A stretch of 64,000 nt of DNA from Paludibacteraceae bacterium (GTDB lineage Bacteria > Bacteroidota > Bacteroidia > Bacteroidales > Paludibacteraceae). Positions 16,875-26,400 of the stretch are shown piece by piece. The notes beneath the pieces were generated by a model. That model searched no databases. It saw nothing but the letters and a program-made list of their open reading frames with translations, and was not told where the DNA came from. The position numbers and the translations under genes are program-made. Positions within the stretch are counted from its first letter, which is position 1. The number at the start of each line of letters is the position of its first letter. Where the stretch lies: assembly GCA_016937795.1 (NCBI GenBank), contig JAFGVV010000027.1:1-64000 (forward strand), in the 5' to 3' direction.

Positions 16875-19529
16875 ATGAAAACCACTTATAAATATATCAT
16901 TTTTGCAATTGCAACGCTTGTCACTCTGAGTCTTACGGCAGGCGACATATTCAATGCCACCTTTAGCAGCAATGGGAAAGCACCTTCGATCATTGTAGCT
17001 AAAGCAGAAGTGCAGGCCGGATATCTTGATACTATACTGAACATTGGCATACGTTCGAATGTGCAGTTTACAGCCATACCCAATGCCAACTGGATAACAG
17101 TGTCGGGAGTGAAAAAGGGTAATCTTTCGCTCCGTTTGTCCGAAAACGAACTCGATACCGAAAGGGTGGGGCAGGTGGTCGTAAAGGCCGAAGGGTCGTC
17201 ACTTGCCCGAATTATCCGTGTAACGCAGGCCAAAAGCAATCCGGCTTCGTTTGTGAAAGGCGATTTGCGGGTAAAGGTTAGCTCGGCAACAGCTACCGAT
17301 GCACAGCCCGGTGGCGAAGTCTCTAAATCCTACGATGGTAACTATAGCTCTATCTATCATTCGTCCTGGAGTGGAGGCACTTTGCCTGTAACCCTGATAT
17401 ATAATTTTACGAATGTACCCAAAATTGATTATCTGCTGTATCACCCGCGTACCGATGGCAATTCGAATGGTAACTTCAACGAAATTGAGGTGGCATACAA
17501 GCTTTCGGGTACATCTGCTTATGTTGTCCATGGCAATTATACACTCAATGGTTCGTCGTCGGCTTTCAAAATAGCTTTTGGCGAAGGACTTGTAAATCCA
17601 ACGAACATCAGGATAAAGGTAAATTCGGGAGCAGGAAATTTTGCCAGTTGTTCCGAAATGGAGTTTTATTCAAAAAACAGCAATAATGAGGCAATACTTT
17701 CTCTGTTTTCCGATCCGCTTTGCACTACGTTGAAACCAGGTGTCACAGAGTCAGAAATCAACGCGCTTGTGAATCCTTTTACGCGCAAGCTGGCCCGTGC
17801 CATTTTTTCGGGTACTTATAACCAGGAATTCAGAGTGAACGAATTCCAAGCATTTCCGCTGCTAAATGAAACTTCATCGTGGATGCGCACTTCGGGTTAT
17901 AACTCTTTCGAAAACCCTACCGGAATTTATTTCGAAGCGGGCGACGAAGTGATAGTGTTTGTGGAGAATACCGGTAATGAAGATGTGTCGCTGAAAATTC
18001 AAAATCAGGTGCCGGGCGAAAGTGCTAGCTCCACAGTGCCACTGAACAATGGAATTAATAAAGTGGTGGCTACACACAATGGGCAGGTTTATGTTAGTTA
18101 TTATACTGCCAACTGGAAAACAGCCCCCAAAGTAAAACTGCACTTTGCAATGCCTCGTGTGACGGGTTATTTCGATCTCGACAATTACCGCACAGCCAAC
18201 GGTTACGATCGTGTGGCAGCTGCTGCGGCATGGAAGCGTATTCTGGCAGGTGCTGTGTCGCCAATGTTCGATGTGGTGAGCCGTCGGCATCACGCCTGCT
18301 ATCCTACCGAAGGTTTCCGTCGTCACTATCTGAACGATGGGGTTGACTTTGCGCTGGCTTATGACTCGGTGGTGTATCGTCAGCACGAAATCATGGGATT
18401 GATAAAATACAACAAAGAGCCCAAAAACCGTATGTATACACGCTCTACCACAGGTGGAATGTTTGCCGATGGGCTCGGTGCCGGCATTCCGAATGCCACA
18501 AATTATGGCTATATCAAAGTGTCCGATATCGATTGGTGGGGACTGGGGCATGAACTTGGCCATGTGAATCAGGTGCGCCCTGCTATGAAGTGGGTAGGCA
18601 CTTCGGAGGTGACTAACAATATTTATTCGGCTTATGTACAGCACAAAATTGGCAATGGCGCATGGATAAAATCGCTGGGCGGAAAGGCTTATTATCGCCT
18701 CGAACATGAGGTGCATGGCGGCGACGATATTCGCAGTGGTGCAGGCGGGCGATTCAATGCTTATCTGAACTATGGTATAAAAGATGGTGGCAAATGGTTG
18801 ATGACAGAAGGACCCGATTATTTTAATCAGACACCCTTTGGTTCACCGCTGCGCCGCAATTACGACCATTTTGTAAAGCTCGGACCGCTGTGGCAGTTGT
18901 TGCTTTATTTTCACGAAGCTGGTGTGAAGCCCGATTTCTATCCTCAGATATTCGAAATGGCACGTCATCAGAATACCAACAGTATGAGTAATGGTGCTTT
19001 GCAACTCAATTTTATGCGTACCGCCATCGATTCGAGCCGTTTGAACCTGGCGCCATTTTTTGAAAAAGCCGGAATGCTCAAGCCTTACAACGACTATATT
19101 GAAGATTATTCGCCGGGACAAATGCAAATCACTGCGGCCGAATGTCAGGCGCTGAAAAACCATGCTGCGCAGTATCCTGCTCCCGAATCGCCGGTAATTT
19201 ATTATATATGTGCCACAAACTGGGAGATATATCGCGATAAATTGCCGCTCGAAGCCGATTTTGTGTCTGAAGGCCTGGTAAAGGCTGCTATCTACAGCAA
19301 CAATTCAGTATTGCTTTATCACAATGCTTCCGGTATTCATTCGGTGAAGAATGTAGTGGCTTTCGAAACCTTCGATGCCGATAATAAGCTGCTTCGTATC
19401 ACAATGCGTGGTTTTGGCAATGTTGCCAATACCAGTACAAAGGTACTTTATCCCAAAGGTTCGGTGCGTGTGGATGCAGTGGGTTGGGATGGTACGCGTA
19501 TGACGGTATACAACAAACCAAATTTATAA
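16875..19529 (+). CDS. M60-family (enhancin-like) metallopeptidase
   Basis: About 884 residues from the ATG at 16875, the start that gives a signal peptide (KYIIFAIATLVTLSLTAG); the reading to 16830 would bury it. Order: a BACON-like beta domain (IPNANWITVSGVKKGNLSLRLSEN, about 35-120), a discoidin/F5-8C-like carbohydrate-binding domain (about 130-270), then the peptidase domain with the zinc motif HELGH at about 559-563 and a downstream glutamate (TSEVTNN). M60 enzymes are known to cleave O-glycosylated, mucin-like proteins, and BACON plus carbohydrate-binding domains fit that. There is no T9SS tail. It is the second gene after the LRR protein and is closed by a strong terminator. Confidence 0.88.
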   Translation: MKTTYKYIIFAIATLVTLSLTAGDIFNATFSSNGKAPSIIVAKAEVQAGYLDTILNIGIRSNVQFTAIPNANWITVSGVKKGNLSLRLSENELDTERVGQVVVKAEGSSLARIIRVTQAKSNPASFVKGDLRVKVSSATATDAQPGGEVSKSYDGNYSSIYHSSWSGGTLPVTLIYNFTNVPKIDYLLYHPRTDGNSNGNFNEIEVAYKLSGTSAYVVHGNYTLNGSSSAFKIAFGEGLVNPTNIRIKVNSGAGNFASCSEMEFYSKNSNNEAILSLFSDPLCTTLKPGVTESEINALVNPFTRKLARAIFSGTYNQEFRVNEFQAFPLLNETSSWMRTSGYNSFENPTGIYFEAGDEVIVFVENTGNEDVSLKIQNQVPGESASSTVPLNNGINKVVATHNGQVYVSYYTANWKTAPKVKLHFAMPRVTGYFDLDNYRTANGYDRVAAAAAWKRILAGAVSPMFDVVSRRHHACYPTEGFRRHYLNDGVDFALAYDSVVYRQHEIMGLIKYNKEPKNRMYTRSTTGGMFADGLGAGIPNATNYGYIKVSDIDWWGLGHELGHVNQVRPAMKWVGTSEVTNNIYSAYVQHKIGNGAWIKSLGGKAYYRLEHEVHGGDDIRSGAGGRFNAYLNYGIKDGGKWLMTEGPDYFNQTPFGSPLRRNYDHFVKLGPLWQLLLYFHEAGVKPDFYPQIFEMARHQNTNSMSNGALQLNFMRTAIDSSRLNLAPFFEKAGMLKPYNDYIEDYSPGQMQITAAECQALKNHAAQYPAPESPVIYYICATNWEIYRDKLPLEADFVSEGLVKAAIYSNNSVLLYHNASGIHSVKNVVAFETFDADNKLLRITMRGFGNVANTSTKVLYPKGSVRVDAVGWDGTRMTVYNKPNL

Positions 19530-19548
19530 ATGACTGTTTCTTATCATT

Positions 19549-19587
19549 AAAAAGGTGATTCTGGTTGCCCGGAATCACCTTTTTTTG
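19549..19587 (+). terminator. Terminator of the LRR/M60 pair
   Basis: Arms 19549-19561 and 19572-19584 (AAAAAGGTGATTC and complement), ending in seven T. Confidence 0.85.
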
Positions 19588-19746
19588 ATTTAAATAGCTC
19601 CGTGCAGCATAGCACCGCGGCTGTTGCTTTTTAAGAAAAGCTTTGCCTCAGTGCGGCATAGCGCTGTGTTTTTTGCGCATGAAACTTTGATCTGTTAGAG
19701 TAAGACCCTTACACACCACTGTGTAGCATGTCTACACAAAATTACA

Positions 19747-19775
19747 ATCGGCTGACCGGTATTTCCGGTCTGACG
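19747..19775. repeat. Long-range inverted repeat, left arm
   Basis: CGGCTGACCGGTATTTCCGG and flanks; the partner at 23343-23369 is its reverse complement with about two mismatches over 26 bp. Each arm also contains the short palindrome ACCGGTATTTCCGGT. Confidence 0.75.
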
Positions 19776-19779
19776 ATAT

Positions 19780-19817
19780 AAAAAGAGTCACCCCGATTTC
19801 TCAGGATGACTCTTTAT
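19780..19817 (-). terminator. Terminator of the minus-strand T9SS gene
   Basis: AAAGAGTCA and TGACTCTTT arms around CCCCGATTTCTCAGGA. On the minus strand the stem is followed by TTTTTAT. Confidence 0.7.
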
Positions 19818-19832
19818 GATTTAATTCTCAGC

Positions 19833-19860
19833 TTCGACATAGCGGGACGCTATGCCGAAC
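19833..19860. repeat. REP-like palindrome, copy 1
   Basis: TTCGACATAGCG-GGA-CGCTATGCCGAA form. It is one of five clear copies (19833, 22709, 22798, 23019, 23305) sharing stems of about 12 bp with a 3-nt loop. Confidence 0.85.
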
Positions 19861-19871
19861 CGGATTCTTTA

Positions 19872-22409
19872 TTAATCCATTATCAGTTTCGAAACTTCGC
19901 TACCGATTTTTACAAACACCACACCTTTTACGCGGGCAGGTATAGTATTTACACCTTCGCTTGTAAGGCGGTTAGCCACTTTCTGACCAATGCTGTTGTA
20001 CACTTCCACCAATTGTCCGGCTTTGGCATTCAATACGATATTGCCGTTTACAGCACGAAGATTCATGTTTTTAACGGTATTGCTCAAGCCTGTACCTGTA
20101 GAGGTGGTTACAGCAACTTCGTTCGAAACAGCTGTGGCTACCGAACCGTTTTTAGCTACTACTGTATAATAATAGGTAGTACCGGCAGTAAGATCGGCAA
20201 TCGCTTTGCTTGTTTCGCCTGTGACTGTAAATGGTGAACCTGCGATTAGAGTAGAAGTCGCTGGCTTTCCTGTAATCACTACATCTTCAATAAAGAATCT
20301 GGCTTTGCTGGCTTGTTTAGCTTCAAATCTGATTTTTGAATTTGCAGTTCCTCCGGTAATAGTCGTAGAGTATGGACTAAGAGTGTAATCTGTATTGTTA
20401 AGTCCTGTTGCTGTGTAGATAAGATTATCATCTAAGAATACTTTTAATTCTGTAGCGTCTCCTGACCATGCCATAGCTTTAAAACTGAGTGTAATGTCAG
20501 CGCCTGACAAGTCAATAGCAGGGGTGGTTATAAATCCAAGTGATGAACTTCCTCCCATTTTTGCAGTGCCACCAGCCTGATAAATCTTACTTCCTGTCCA
20601 GCCACTTGTTTGAGCGTAAGTATTTAAGCTACCAGAAACATCAGTGCTATTTGCACCTCCGTCAGCAGTTCCCGCAGAAAAACCATCAAAGTTCTCACTT
20701 AAAATGGTTGCAGCACTTCCTGTAGTTTTTGTATACACATTTAACTCATATTCAGTAGCACCTGCCACAGCATTCCAGTTGGCAGTAAAGCCTGTTTGCG
20801 AAACGCCTGAACCATCGATAGCCACAGGAGTAGCCATTGTTGAAGTTCCGGTAAGGGTGCGAGTCACTTCGGTAGCACCTGTACTGTTGAATTTCAATGT
20901 GGCAGAGTGTGTGCCCGGTGCAGTAGGACTGTAAGTAACGGTAACTGCACCCGAAGCTTCGCCTGCTGTTTGTGCGATAGAAGCTGGCAGTACAGAGAAC
21001 ATAGCAGCATCAGCGCCATCAATAGTAACTAAAATATCAGCTATCAGTGCAGCGCCACTTACATTTACAGTTTCTGTATCGGTAAGTCCGGTCACGGCTT
21101 CCATGTCAGGTACTGTAAGTTCTGTTACGGTAAGCGTTGGAGCTGTAGGGGTAGTGTAGTTGTTTACTGTAGCATTGGTAATTCTCCAGTCTGAATATGG
21201 TTCATCAGGTGCAGCATAAACAAGCGCAAAATAAACAGTACCGGTAGTGGTAGCCACAATATCGCCCGAAGCTTTTAAGGTATAGTCATTGTCCAGAACT
21301 GTGGGTGCTGCAATGCTGCTGAGTTCAGTCCATGTGGCAACCGAAGGATTGCCATAGCCAATATAGTTCGATGACATTTTTACAGAAACAGGATTTCCAA
21401 TATATTTTGATGCATAATTAAATGCCAGTGCAATGCCATCGCCTACGGCAGTAAACTTAGGTGAAATCAACCACGATTCCACATCGCCACCACCATAACC
21501 ATTCCCAATAGCTCCGTTAGCAGAAGCTGTCCATGGTTTTGTGCCGGCCACTTCATAAGTAATCCAATCGCCCAAAGTGTTGTTGAACGCTTCGGTGTAA
21601 GGAGCTGTGGCGGTAGCAGGTGCCGAAATAGTAATGGCTTTTTCGGCAACAGTACTATTGTCTAAACCATCTTTTACAGCAATGGCTTTAATGGTGCTTG
21701 TAGCTGTAATTTCGAATGGAGCAGTGTAGGCAGTTGAAGCTGTGGTGGGTGCATCGCCATTGGTTGTATAATAAATGCTGGCTCCATCGGTAGAAGTGCT
21801 TATCGATACTGTGGCTGTATTAAAGAAATCATCTGTGGCTTTTTCTACGCCTGTAGCAGTGATTTGTGGGGTTGAGACCTGAGTTATAGTGCCAGAAAAA
21901 TTTGTCCAAGCAATATTATCAACCACAGTTTGTTTGTTAGTTGTGCCCGTACCTATATTTTTGATTTTAATAGTTACAGGTCCAGCCGTGTTTACTTCAT
22001 GGGTGAAATCATAAACAGTCGTTTCTGCACCTGAGATTGTACCAAACGCAGGTCCTGTAACAACAGATGTTCCATTGACAATTAATTCTAGCTGTCTTTC
22101 GCTTGTCCCTGTGTAAGCTTTTCTGTATTGAAAGCTAAAAGTGCCAACACCATTTGCAAATGTTGCTTCTAAATAGCTGTTGGCATATCTCAGCATTATT
22201 CCTTTATTGGTGATTCCAAAAGTGTCCTCATTTCTTGAATTTGTGTAAGACCATGTGATGCCGGTCGTTGCATTTGTAAAGCTTGAAGCTGCATAACTTG
22301 AAGTTAATGCTGTTTGGTCTTCGAAGTCTTCTGTTTGTCCCCAAACTGCATTTCCAGCCAGTAAAGCTACTGCTAAGAATAAAGATTTGATAAAAGTAAA
22401 TTTTCTCAT
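19872..22409 (-). CDS. Large multidomain exported protein with T9SS tail
   Basis: About 845 residues from the ATG at 22409, which gives the signal peptide RKFTFIKSLFLAVALLAGNA. Domains in order: a jelly-roll-like segment (about 30-165), a chitobiase/beta-hexosaminidase C-terminal-like domain (ASIYYTTNGDAPTTASTAY), a choice-of-anchor/cleaved-adhesin segment (AFNNTLGDWITYEVAGTKPW, VESWLISPKF), an Ig-like domain, then an Fn3 domain that appears split by a second jelly-roll insertion (TGFTANWNAVAGATEYEL ... AGTTYYYTVVAKNG). The last 70 residues are a T9SS sorting domain (QLVEVYNSIGQKVANRL, VFVKIGSEVSKLIMD). No catalytic motif is visible; a surface adhesin or carbohydrate-binding protein is likely. 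The gene sits alone between repeat-rich spacers. Confidence 0.8.
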   Translation of the reverse strand: MRKFTFIKSLFLAVALLAGNAVWGQTEDFEDQTALTSSYAASSFTNATTGITWSYTNSRNEDTFGITNKGIMLRYANSYLEATFANGVGTFSFQYRKAYTGTSERQLELIVNGTSVVTGPAFGTISGAETTVYDFTHEVNTAGPVTIKIKNIGTGTTNKQTVVDNIAWTNFSGTITQVSTPQITATGVEKATDDFFNTATVSISTSTDGASIYYTTNGDAPTTASTAYTAPFEITATSTIKAIAVKDGLDNSTVAEKAITISAPATATAPYTEAFNNTLGDWITYEVAGTKPWTASANGAIGNGYGGGDVESWLISPKFTAVGDGIALAFNYASKYIGNPVSVKMSSNYIGYGNPSVATWTELSSIAAPTVLDNDYTLKASGDIVATTTGTVYFALVYAAPDEPYSDWRITNATVNNYTTPTAPTLTVTELTVPDMEAVTGLTDTETVNVSGAALIADILVTIDGADAAMFSVLPASIAQTAGEASGAVTVTYSPTAPGTHSATLKFNSTGATEVTRTLTGTSTMATPVAIDGSGVSQTGFTANWNAVAGATEYELNVYTKTTGSAATILSENFDGFSAGTADGGANSTDVSGSLNTYAQTSGWTGSKIYQAGGTAKMGGSSSLGFITTPAIDLSGADITLSFKAMAWSGDATELKVFLDDNLIYTATGLNNTDYTLSPYSTTITGGTANSKIRFEAKQASKARFFIEDVVITGKPATSTLIAGSPFTVTGETSKAIADLTAGTTYYYTVVAKNGSVATAVSNEVAVTTSTGTGLSNTVKNMNLRAVNGNIVLNAKAGQLVEVYNSIGQKVANRLTSEGVNTIPARVKGVVFVKIGSEVSKLIMD

Positions 22410-22461
22410 GATTTTGAATTTTAGTGAATATATGATAGTGAATAGTTTCAAAAGAATAATA

Positions 22462-22493
22462 CAAAAATAGGCCTTACTGTATTATAACCCAAG
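22462..22493 (-). promoter_or_regulatory. Promoter of the multidomain T9SS gene
   Basis: On the minus strand CTTG (22493-22490), 20 nt, TATTTTTG (22469-22462). The start codon is 53 bp downstream. Confidence 0.5.
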
Positions 22494-22708
22494 TTTCCGA
22501 TATAAAGAAACAGTTACATTTTGGTGTGAAAGCCATTGCTGAAAATAAATGCTGAGCCTCCAAAGTTATAGAATATAAATTTAAAAAGCAAATAAATATA
22601 CAAAAATAGTGTATATGTGGCAGTGTGTTCGATACTTTTTATAACAGTTCAATAGCTATAATTGTTTCTGTAGGGAAGTTTAATAAAATAAAATATGATT
22701 ATCCCCGG

Positions 22709-22737
22709 GTTCGGCATAGTGTCCCGCTATGTCGAAG
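22709..22737. repeat. REP-like palindrome, copy 2
   Basis: GTTCGGCATAGTGTCCCGCTATGTCGAAG (two halves of 13 bp around a short loop); same family as 19833-19860, in the other orientation. Confidence 0.8.
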
Positions 22738-22797
22738 CTAAAAGGAAAGTTTTACTTTCCATATTTATTGCTGCAAGGCAAAGCCCTGCTTTTAATG

Positions 22798-22823
22798 CGA
22801 CATAGCGAGACGCTATGCCGAAC
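22798..22823. repeat. REP-like palindrome, copy 3
   Basis: CGACATAGCG-AGA-CGCTATGCCG; paired closely with copy 2 in opposite orientation, 60 bp apart. Confidence 0.8.
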
Positions 22824-22864
22824 GGTAGCTTGCGATGGTGTTTTTTTCTGTCTCCGCAAGCACA

Positions 22865-22902
22865 CTTTGTAGCATTACAAATACAGTATTTGTAGTGCTA
22901 CA
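22865..22902. repeat. Palindrome with 18-of-19 bp arms
   Basis: TTTGTAGCATTACAAATAC is followed after AG/overlap by its complement (TATTTGTAGTGCTACAAA). A third half copy, TATTTGTAGCG, follows at about 22909-22919. Confidence 0.7.
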
Positions 22903-22931
22903 AACAAGGTATTTGTAGCGTTGGAATTAGC

Positions 22932-22988
22932 CCCGTTACTAACGGGCTGTTAGTAGTGTTACTAATAGTGCGTTAGTAACACTACTAA
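22932..22988. repeat. Two perfect adjacent hairpins
   Basis: CCCGTTACTAACGGG at 22932-22946 is a perfect 7-bp stem. TTAGTAGTGTTACTAA (22950-22965) pairs perfectly over 16 bp with 22973-22988 across a 7-nt loop. Neither is followed by a T run suitable for termination. Confidence 0.85.
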
Positions 22989-23018
22989 TGGACTATTATT
23001 TGTGATGTCAGGTCCCAA

Positions 23019-23047
23019 GTTCGGCATATTGTCCCGCTATGTCGAAC
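23019..23047. repeat. REP-like palindrome, copy 4
   Basis: GTTCGGCATATTGTCCCGCTATGTCGAAC halves; the stem has one mismatch near the loop. Confidence 0.8.
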
Positions 23048-23154
23048 GGGAAAATGTTTTCGATGTGTTTTAACTTTAAAAATGATTTTATTACCAACTA
23101 ATATAATGCATGTTCTGTTCATAAATACAGCACATTATTGTATAAGCCTAAATT

Positions 23155-23262
23155 ATAGCATATATAAATCATATATAACACATATCTTAATAAGTATGCA
23201 ATATATAAGGTTTATATAAGTCATATATAAGGCTTATATAAGTAATATATAATACCCAGCAC
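23155..23262. repeat. TATATAAG-rich imperfect repeat block
   Basis: Repeated TATATAAG/CTTATATA words, for example ATATATAAGG and TTATATAAGT, recur about every 10-20 bp. This is low-complexity DNA able to fold on itself; no function can be read from it. Confidence 0.6.
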
Positions 23263-23304
23263 CGAATCGGGAGTACCTGAAACAAGCAACATTCAGCCAG
23301 CAGA

Positions 23305-23332
23305 TTCGGCATAGCGGAACGCTATGTCGAAC
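23305..23332. repeat. REP-like palindrome, copy 5
   Basis: TTCGGCATAGCG-GAA-CGCTATGTCGAA; nearly the consensus, with one G-T pair in the stem. Confidence 0.85.
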
Positions 23333-23342
23333 GGGCATATCA

Positions 23343-23369
23343 TTAGACCGGAAATACCCGTCAGCCGAT
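23343..23369. repeat. Long-range inverted repeat, right arm
   Basis: Partner of 19747-19775. The pair encloses the whole 19872-22409 gene and all five REP-like palindromes, a span of about 3.6 kb. Confidence 0.75.
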
Positions 23370-23377
23370 GGTTGATA

Positions 23378-23413
23378 CAAAAAAAACTCCCGCATCAGTC
23401 GATACGGGAGTTT
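23378..23413 (-). terminator. Terminator of the rhamnogalacturonan lyase gene
   Basis: Arms AAACTCCCG (23384-23392) and CGGGAGTTT (23405-23413). On the minus strand the stem runs into eight T. Confidence 0.8.
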
Positions 23414-23445
23414 CATTAATTGATTACAGTTTGTGACGATAAAAC

Positions 23446-26400
23446 TTATTTCTTAATCAGTTTCAGCATAGCGGCTTTTTCGCCCGCAGCTGATAGTCGA
23501 AGCAGATAAATGCCATCGGGTTGCGCTGTAAGGTCTATTTCGAAATTTTGCAACATATTGTTTTCAATTTGCTTGTAGAGCTCTTTACCCTGCATGTTGT
23601 ACACTTCTACATGCAATGCCTGTATAGCACGGTCGGTGCTAATGTGGAAGAGTCCGTAGGTTGGGTTTTCGGAAATGAGCGTATTGAAAGTAGGAGCGTG
23701 CAGTCCGGTGCTTTCCACCACGCTGATTTTTCCTGTAGTGTAAAGTTCGGAGATGTTCCATTCGCTTCCTGCGGCCAGTTCAGGCAAATTGATAGTGCTG
23801 AATGTGCCTGTGATGCTACCGGCTTCGAACAACTGATATTCGCGACCAATGGCTGGTGTGCCGCTGAGGGTGCTTACCTCGAGGGTGCCGTTGGCGGTAA
23901 ATGTGCCTGTAATCATAAGTTTATCGGCGCTGTTGGTGCCCGACGAAATCTGCATGTCGAGTGTGGCGCTGCTGTTCATGCTTACATTAGCACCAAAATT
24001 GAGTGTGCCTGTGCCGCTGAGTCCGGGTTGCACTACCGAGTTTGTGCCAAGAATCGCTGAACCGCTGATGGTGCCACTACCTTTGAGCTTACCTGAGTTC
24101 GAAAGACTGCCACCAACTGTACCCGAAATGGTGGCTGTACCTCCTGTTTGTATCATTACCGAGCCTGCAGTGCGCCCATTGATCATTAGTGTGGCTCCGT
24201 TTTGTACGGTTACAGTAGTGTTGGCCAGACTTCCGCTTACACTCAGCGTGCCTTCGCTCACGGTGGTTGCTCCGGTGTATGTGTTGGCGCCTGTGAGCAA
24301 CCAGCTGCCTGTACCTGTTTTTCGTACATTGCTGCTGCCCGAAATAATTCCTGCAAATGTGCCACTACTGTTGTTGCTGCCTGTTTCGAGTCCGGCATTG
24401 TAAAACTGTGACCCTGCTGCGCCTGTAAGCATTCCTGTTTTAATGGTGGTAGTGCCATTGTCGGCAGTGCCGTTTTTATAACACATAATTACATTGGCAC
24501 CCAGGTTTATAGTAGCGTTGGGGAATCCGGCGGCATTGTTGACAATGAATTTATTTTCGTAGCTGGAATTGGCTCCGTTGGCAGTAAGGTTTATTTTGCC
24601 ACTGTAGGCCGACCAGTTTCCGTTGATATAAGCACGGATGAAGTCGGTTACCCAGTTGAGTGTACCTGCACCTGTCAGCGTGCCGTTGTACTCGCAGCGT
24701 GCACCGGCAATGATAGTAGCAGTAGCTCCTTCGGGCACTACTATGCTATGTCGGCTGGTGAGATATGCACCTGAAGAATTCATGGTTTCGAGTGTGCCAC
24801 CCAGCAGGGTTATTTTTTTACCCGGACCATAATCTACCGAACTTGTGGTGTTGAGTTTCAGTGTGCCTGCACGCAATACAGTTTCGTTGAGTGTGCTGTT
24901 CGATGCACCAATCATAAGGGCTGCTGTTCCTGTTTTGGTAAGCTTGGTACCGGTGATGGGTCCATTCCATGTAATGTTGACAGGAGTGTTGAAAACGCCG
25001 CCACTTTCGCCGGCTACAGTTAGTCCGCGTGTGCTTATTTCGTTGGCAGTACTGAATTGCAGTGTGGCACTGTCGCGCACCACCAATAATCCTGCACCCA
25101 GACCGTTTGCTCCTATGCCTCCGTTGTTGGCAGAGGTGGGTGCGTATTTTACAACTAACGTGCCTGCTTCCACTACTGTTTTTCCACTGTAACTGTTGCG
25201 GTTGTTGATAATGAGTCGTCCGCTGTTACGTTTGTACAGTTCGGTAGCTCCGGTAATGCTAGCAGTGCCATCGAGTATGTAATCGCCTGTGTGGTTGAAT
25301 TCGACATAAGCAGGCGAAATGTTTTCGCTGATGCTGATGGTGCGTCGGCTGGCATTGTTGTTGAAAATCACACTGTCGCCTGTCACAAAGAAATCTTCCG
25401 ACACATTGTTTCTCCAGTTCATTGTTTTCGAAATATCCCAAACCGAACTGCTCACGCCACTCCATTCCACTTTTGCAGCCGAGCGTGTGCCTTTTACCAC
25501 TAAATAAATGGCTTTGTCGGTTTCTGAGTAACTCAATTCCACCGAACGGCCTTTGCTTCCCTGTACTTTTATTTTGCTAAGGTCGCCTGCGAGTTGATTT
25601 ACCGTCATTAGCTTATATTTACCGGTGCCAAGCGAATCGGCAGTGAGTATCAGGTCGATATTAGCGCCCACAGCTACAGTGAGTGTGCCGTTTACAACGA
25701 GCAGGTCGTTTTCTCCGGCAGTTGTAATGTCGTAGTCCGGCAAGTCGGGTGTGTTCGAAAGATCGAATACAAGTTTGCTGCCTTCCACCAGATTCAGATT
25801 TCCGGCAATAGTGAGTGTGTCGGCTGTGTCTTTTCCGCCTGCATACAACGATGCATTGTATTCGGTTTGTACATTCTGGCCGAGTGTTCCGTTTGCGCCC
25901 AGTGCTGCATGGCGGCGAACCATTACATTACTGTTGTTAAGTGTGCCATTTACAGAAAGTAATCCTTCCCACACTTCGGTTTGTCCGCTAAAACTGTGTG
26001 ATCCGTTCAGCGTGAGGCTTCCTTCGCCCAATTTGTCGAGACGCATATTGCCTGTAAATGCGCCGTTGCCACTAATTGCGTAATCGGCAGTGCCCGAAGC
26101 CATAAGTAACTCAGGTGCTACATTCGAGCTGAGAGTGAGGTTACGGTTTGTGCCTCTGGTATCGAGCAAAAGTTGCTTTCCGTCGGCATAATTTTGCAAA
26201 GTGGCTGTACCTGCAATGAGTGCAGCCAGGTTGTCGCCATCCATCCAGTTAGCAGCTCCGAAGTCGGCTGTAGTACCTTTCCATACAAATTTACCATTGG
26301 TCGATTTGGCAGGAATAGGAGTAGGGAAGTCGCTTCCGAGATAAAAACTTGTATGCGGAGGTTGGTTGTAACCGCACATTTGCCAGCAAATAGCCTGACG

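Larger units (their letters stand above)
19588..19871. other. Convergent intergenic region with repeats
   Basis: It contains degenerate GCATAGC palindromes (about 19602-19675), one arm of a long-range inverted repeat (19747-19775), a minus-strand terminator and one REP-like palindrome (19833-19860). No gene seen. Confidence 0.6.
22410..23445. other. Repeat-rich 1 kb intergenic region
   Basis: No credible gene. From left to right: the promoter of the 19872-22409 gene, two REP-like palindromes, a 19-bp palindrome arm pair near 22865-22902, perfect hairpins at 22932-22946 and 22950-22988, a third REP-like palindrome, an AT-rich block of TATATAAG repeats (about 23155-23262), a fourth REP-like palindrome, the right arm of the long-range inverted repeat, and the terminator of the lyase gene. 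Confidence 0.75.

Noticed and set aside
17874..18716. 280-residue ORF opposite the M60 peptidase
   Set aside because: Antisense shadow covering the zinc-motif region; no independent support.
22950..22988. Transcription terminator
   Set aside because: No T run follows on either strand, and both neighbouring genes point away from or have their own terminators.
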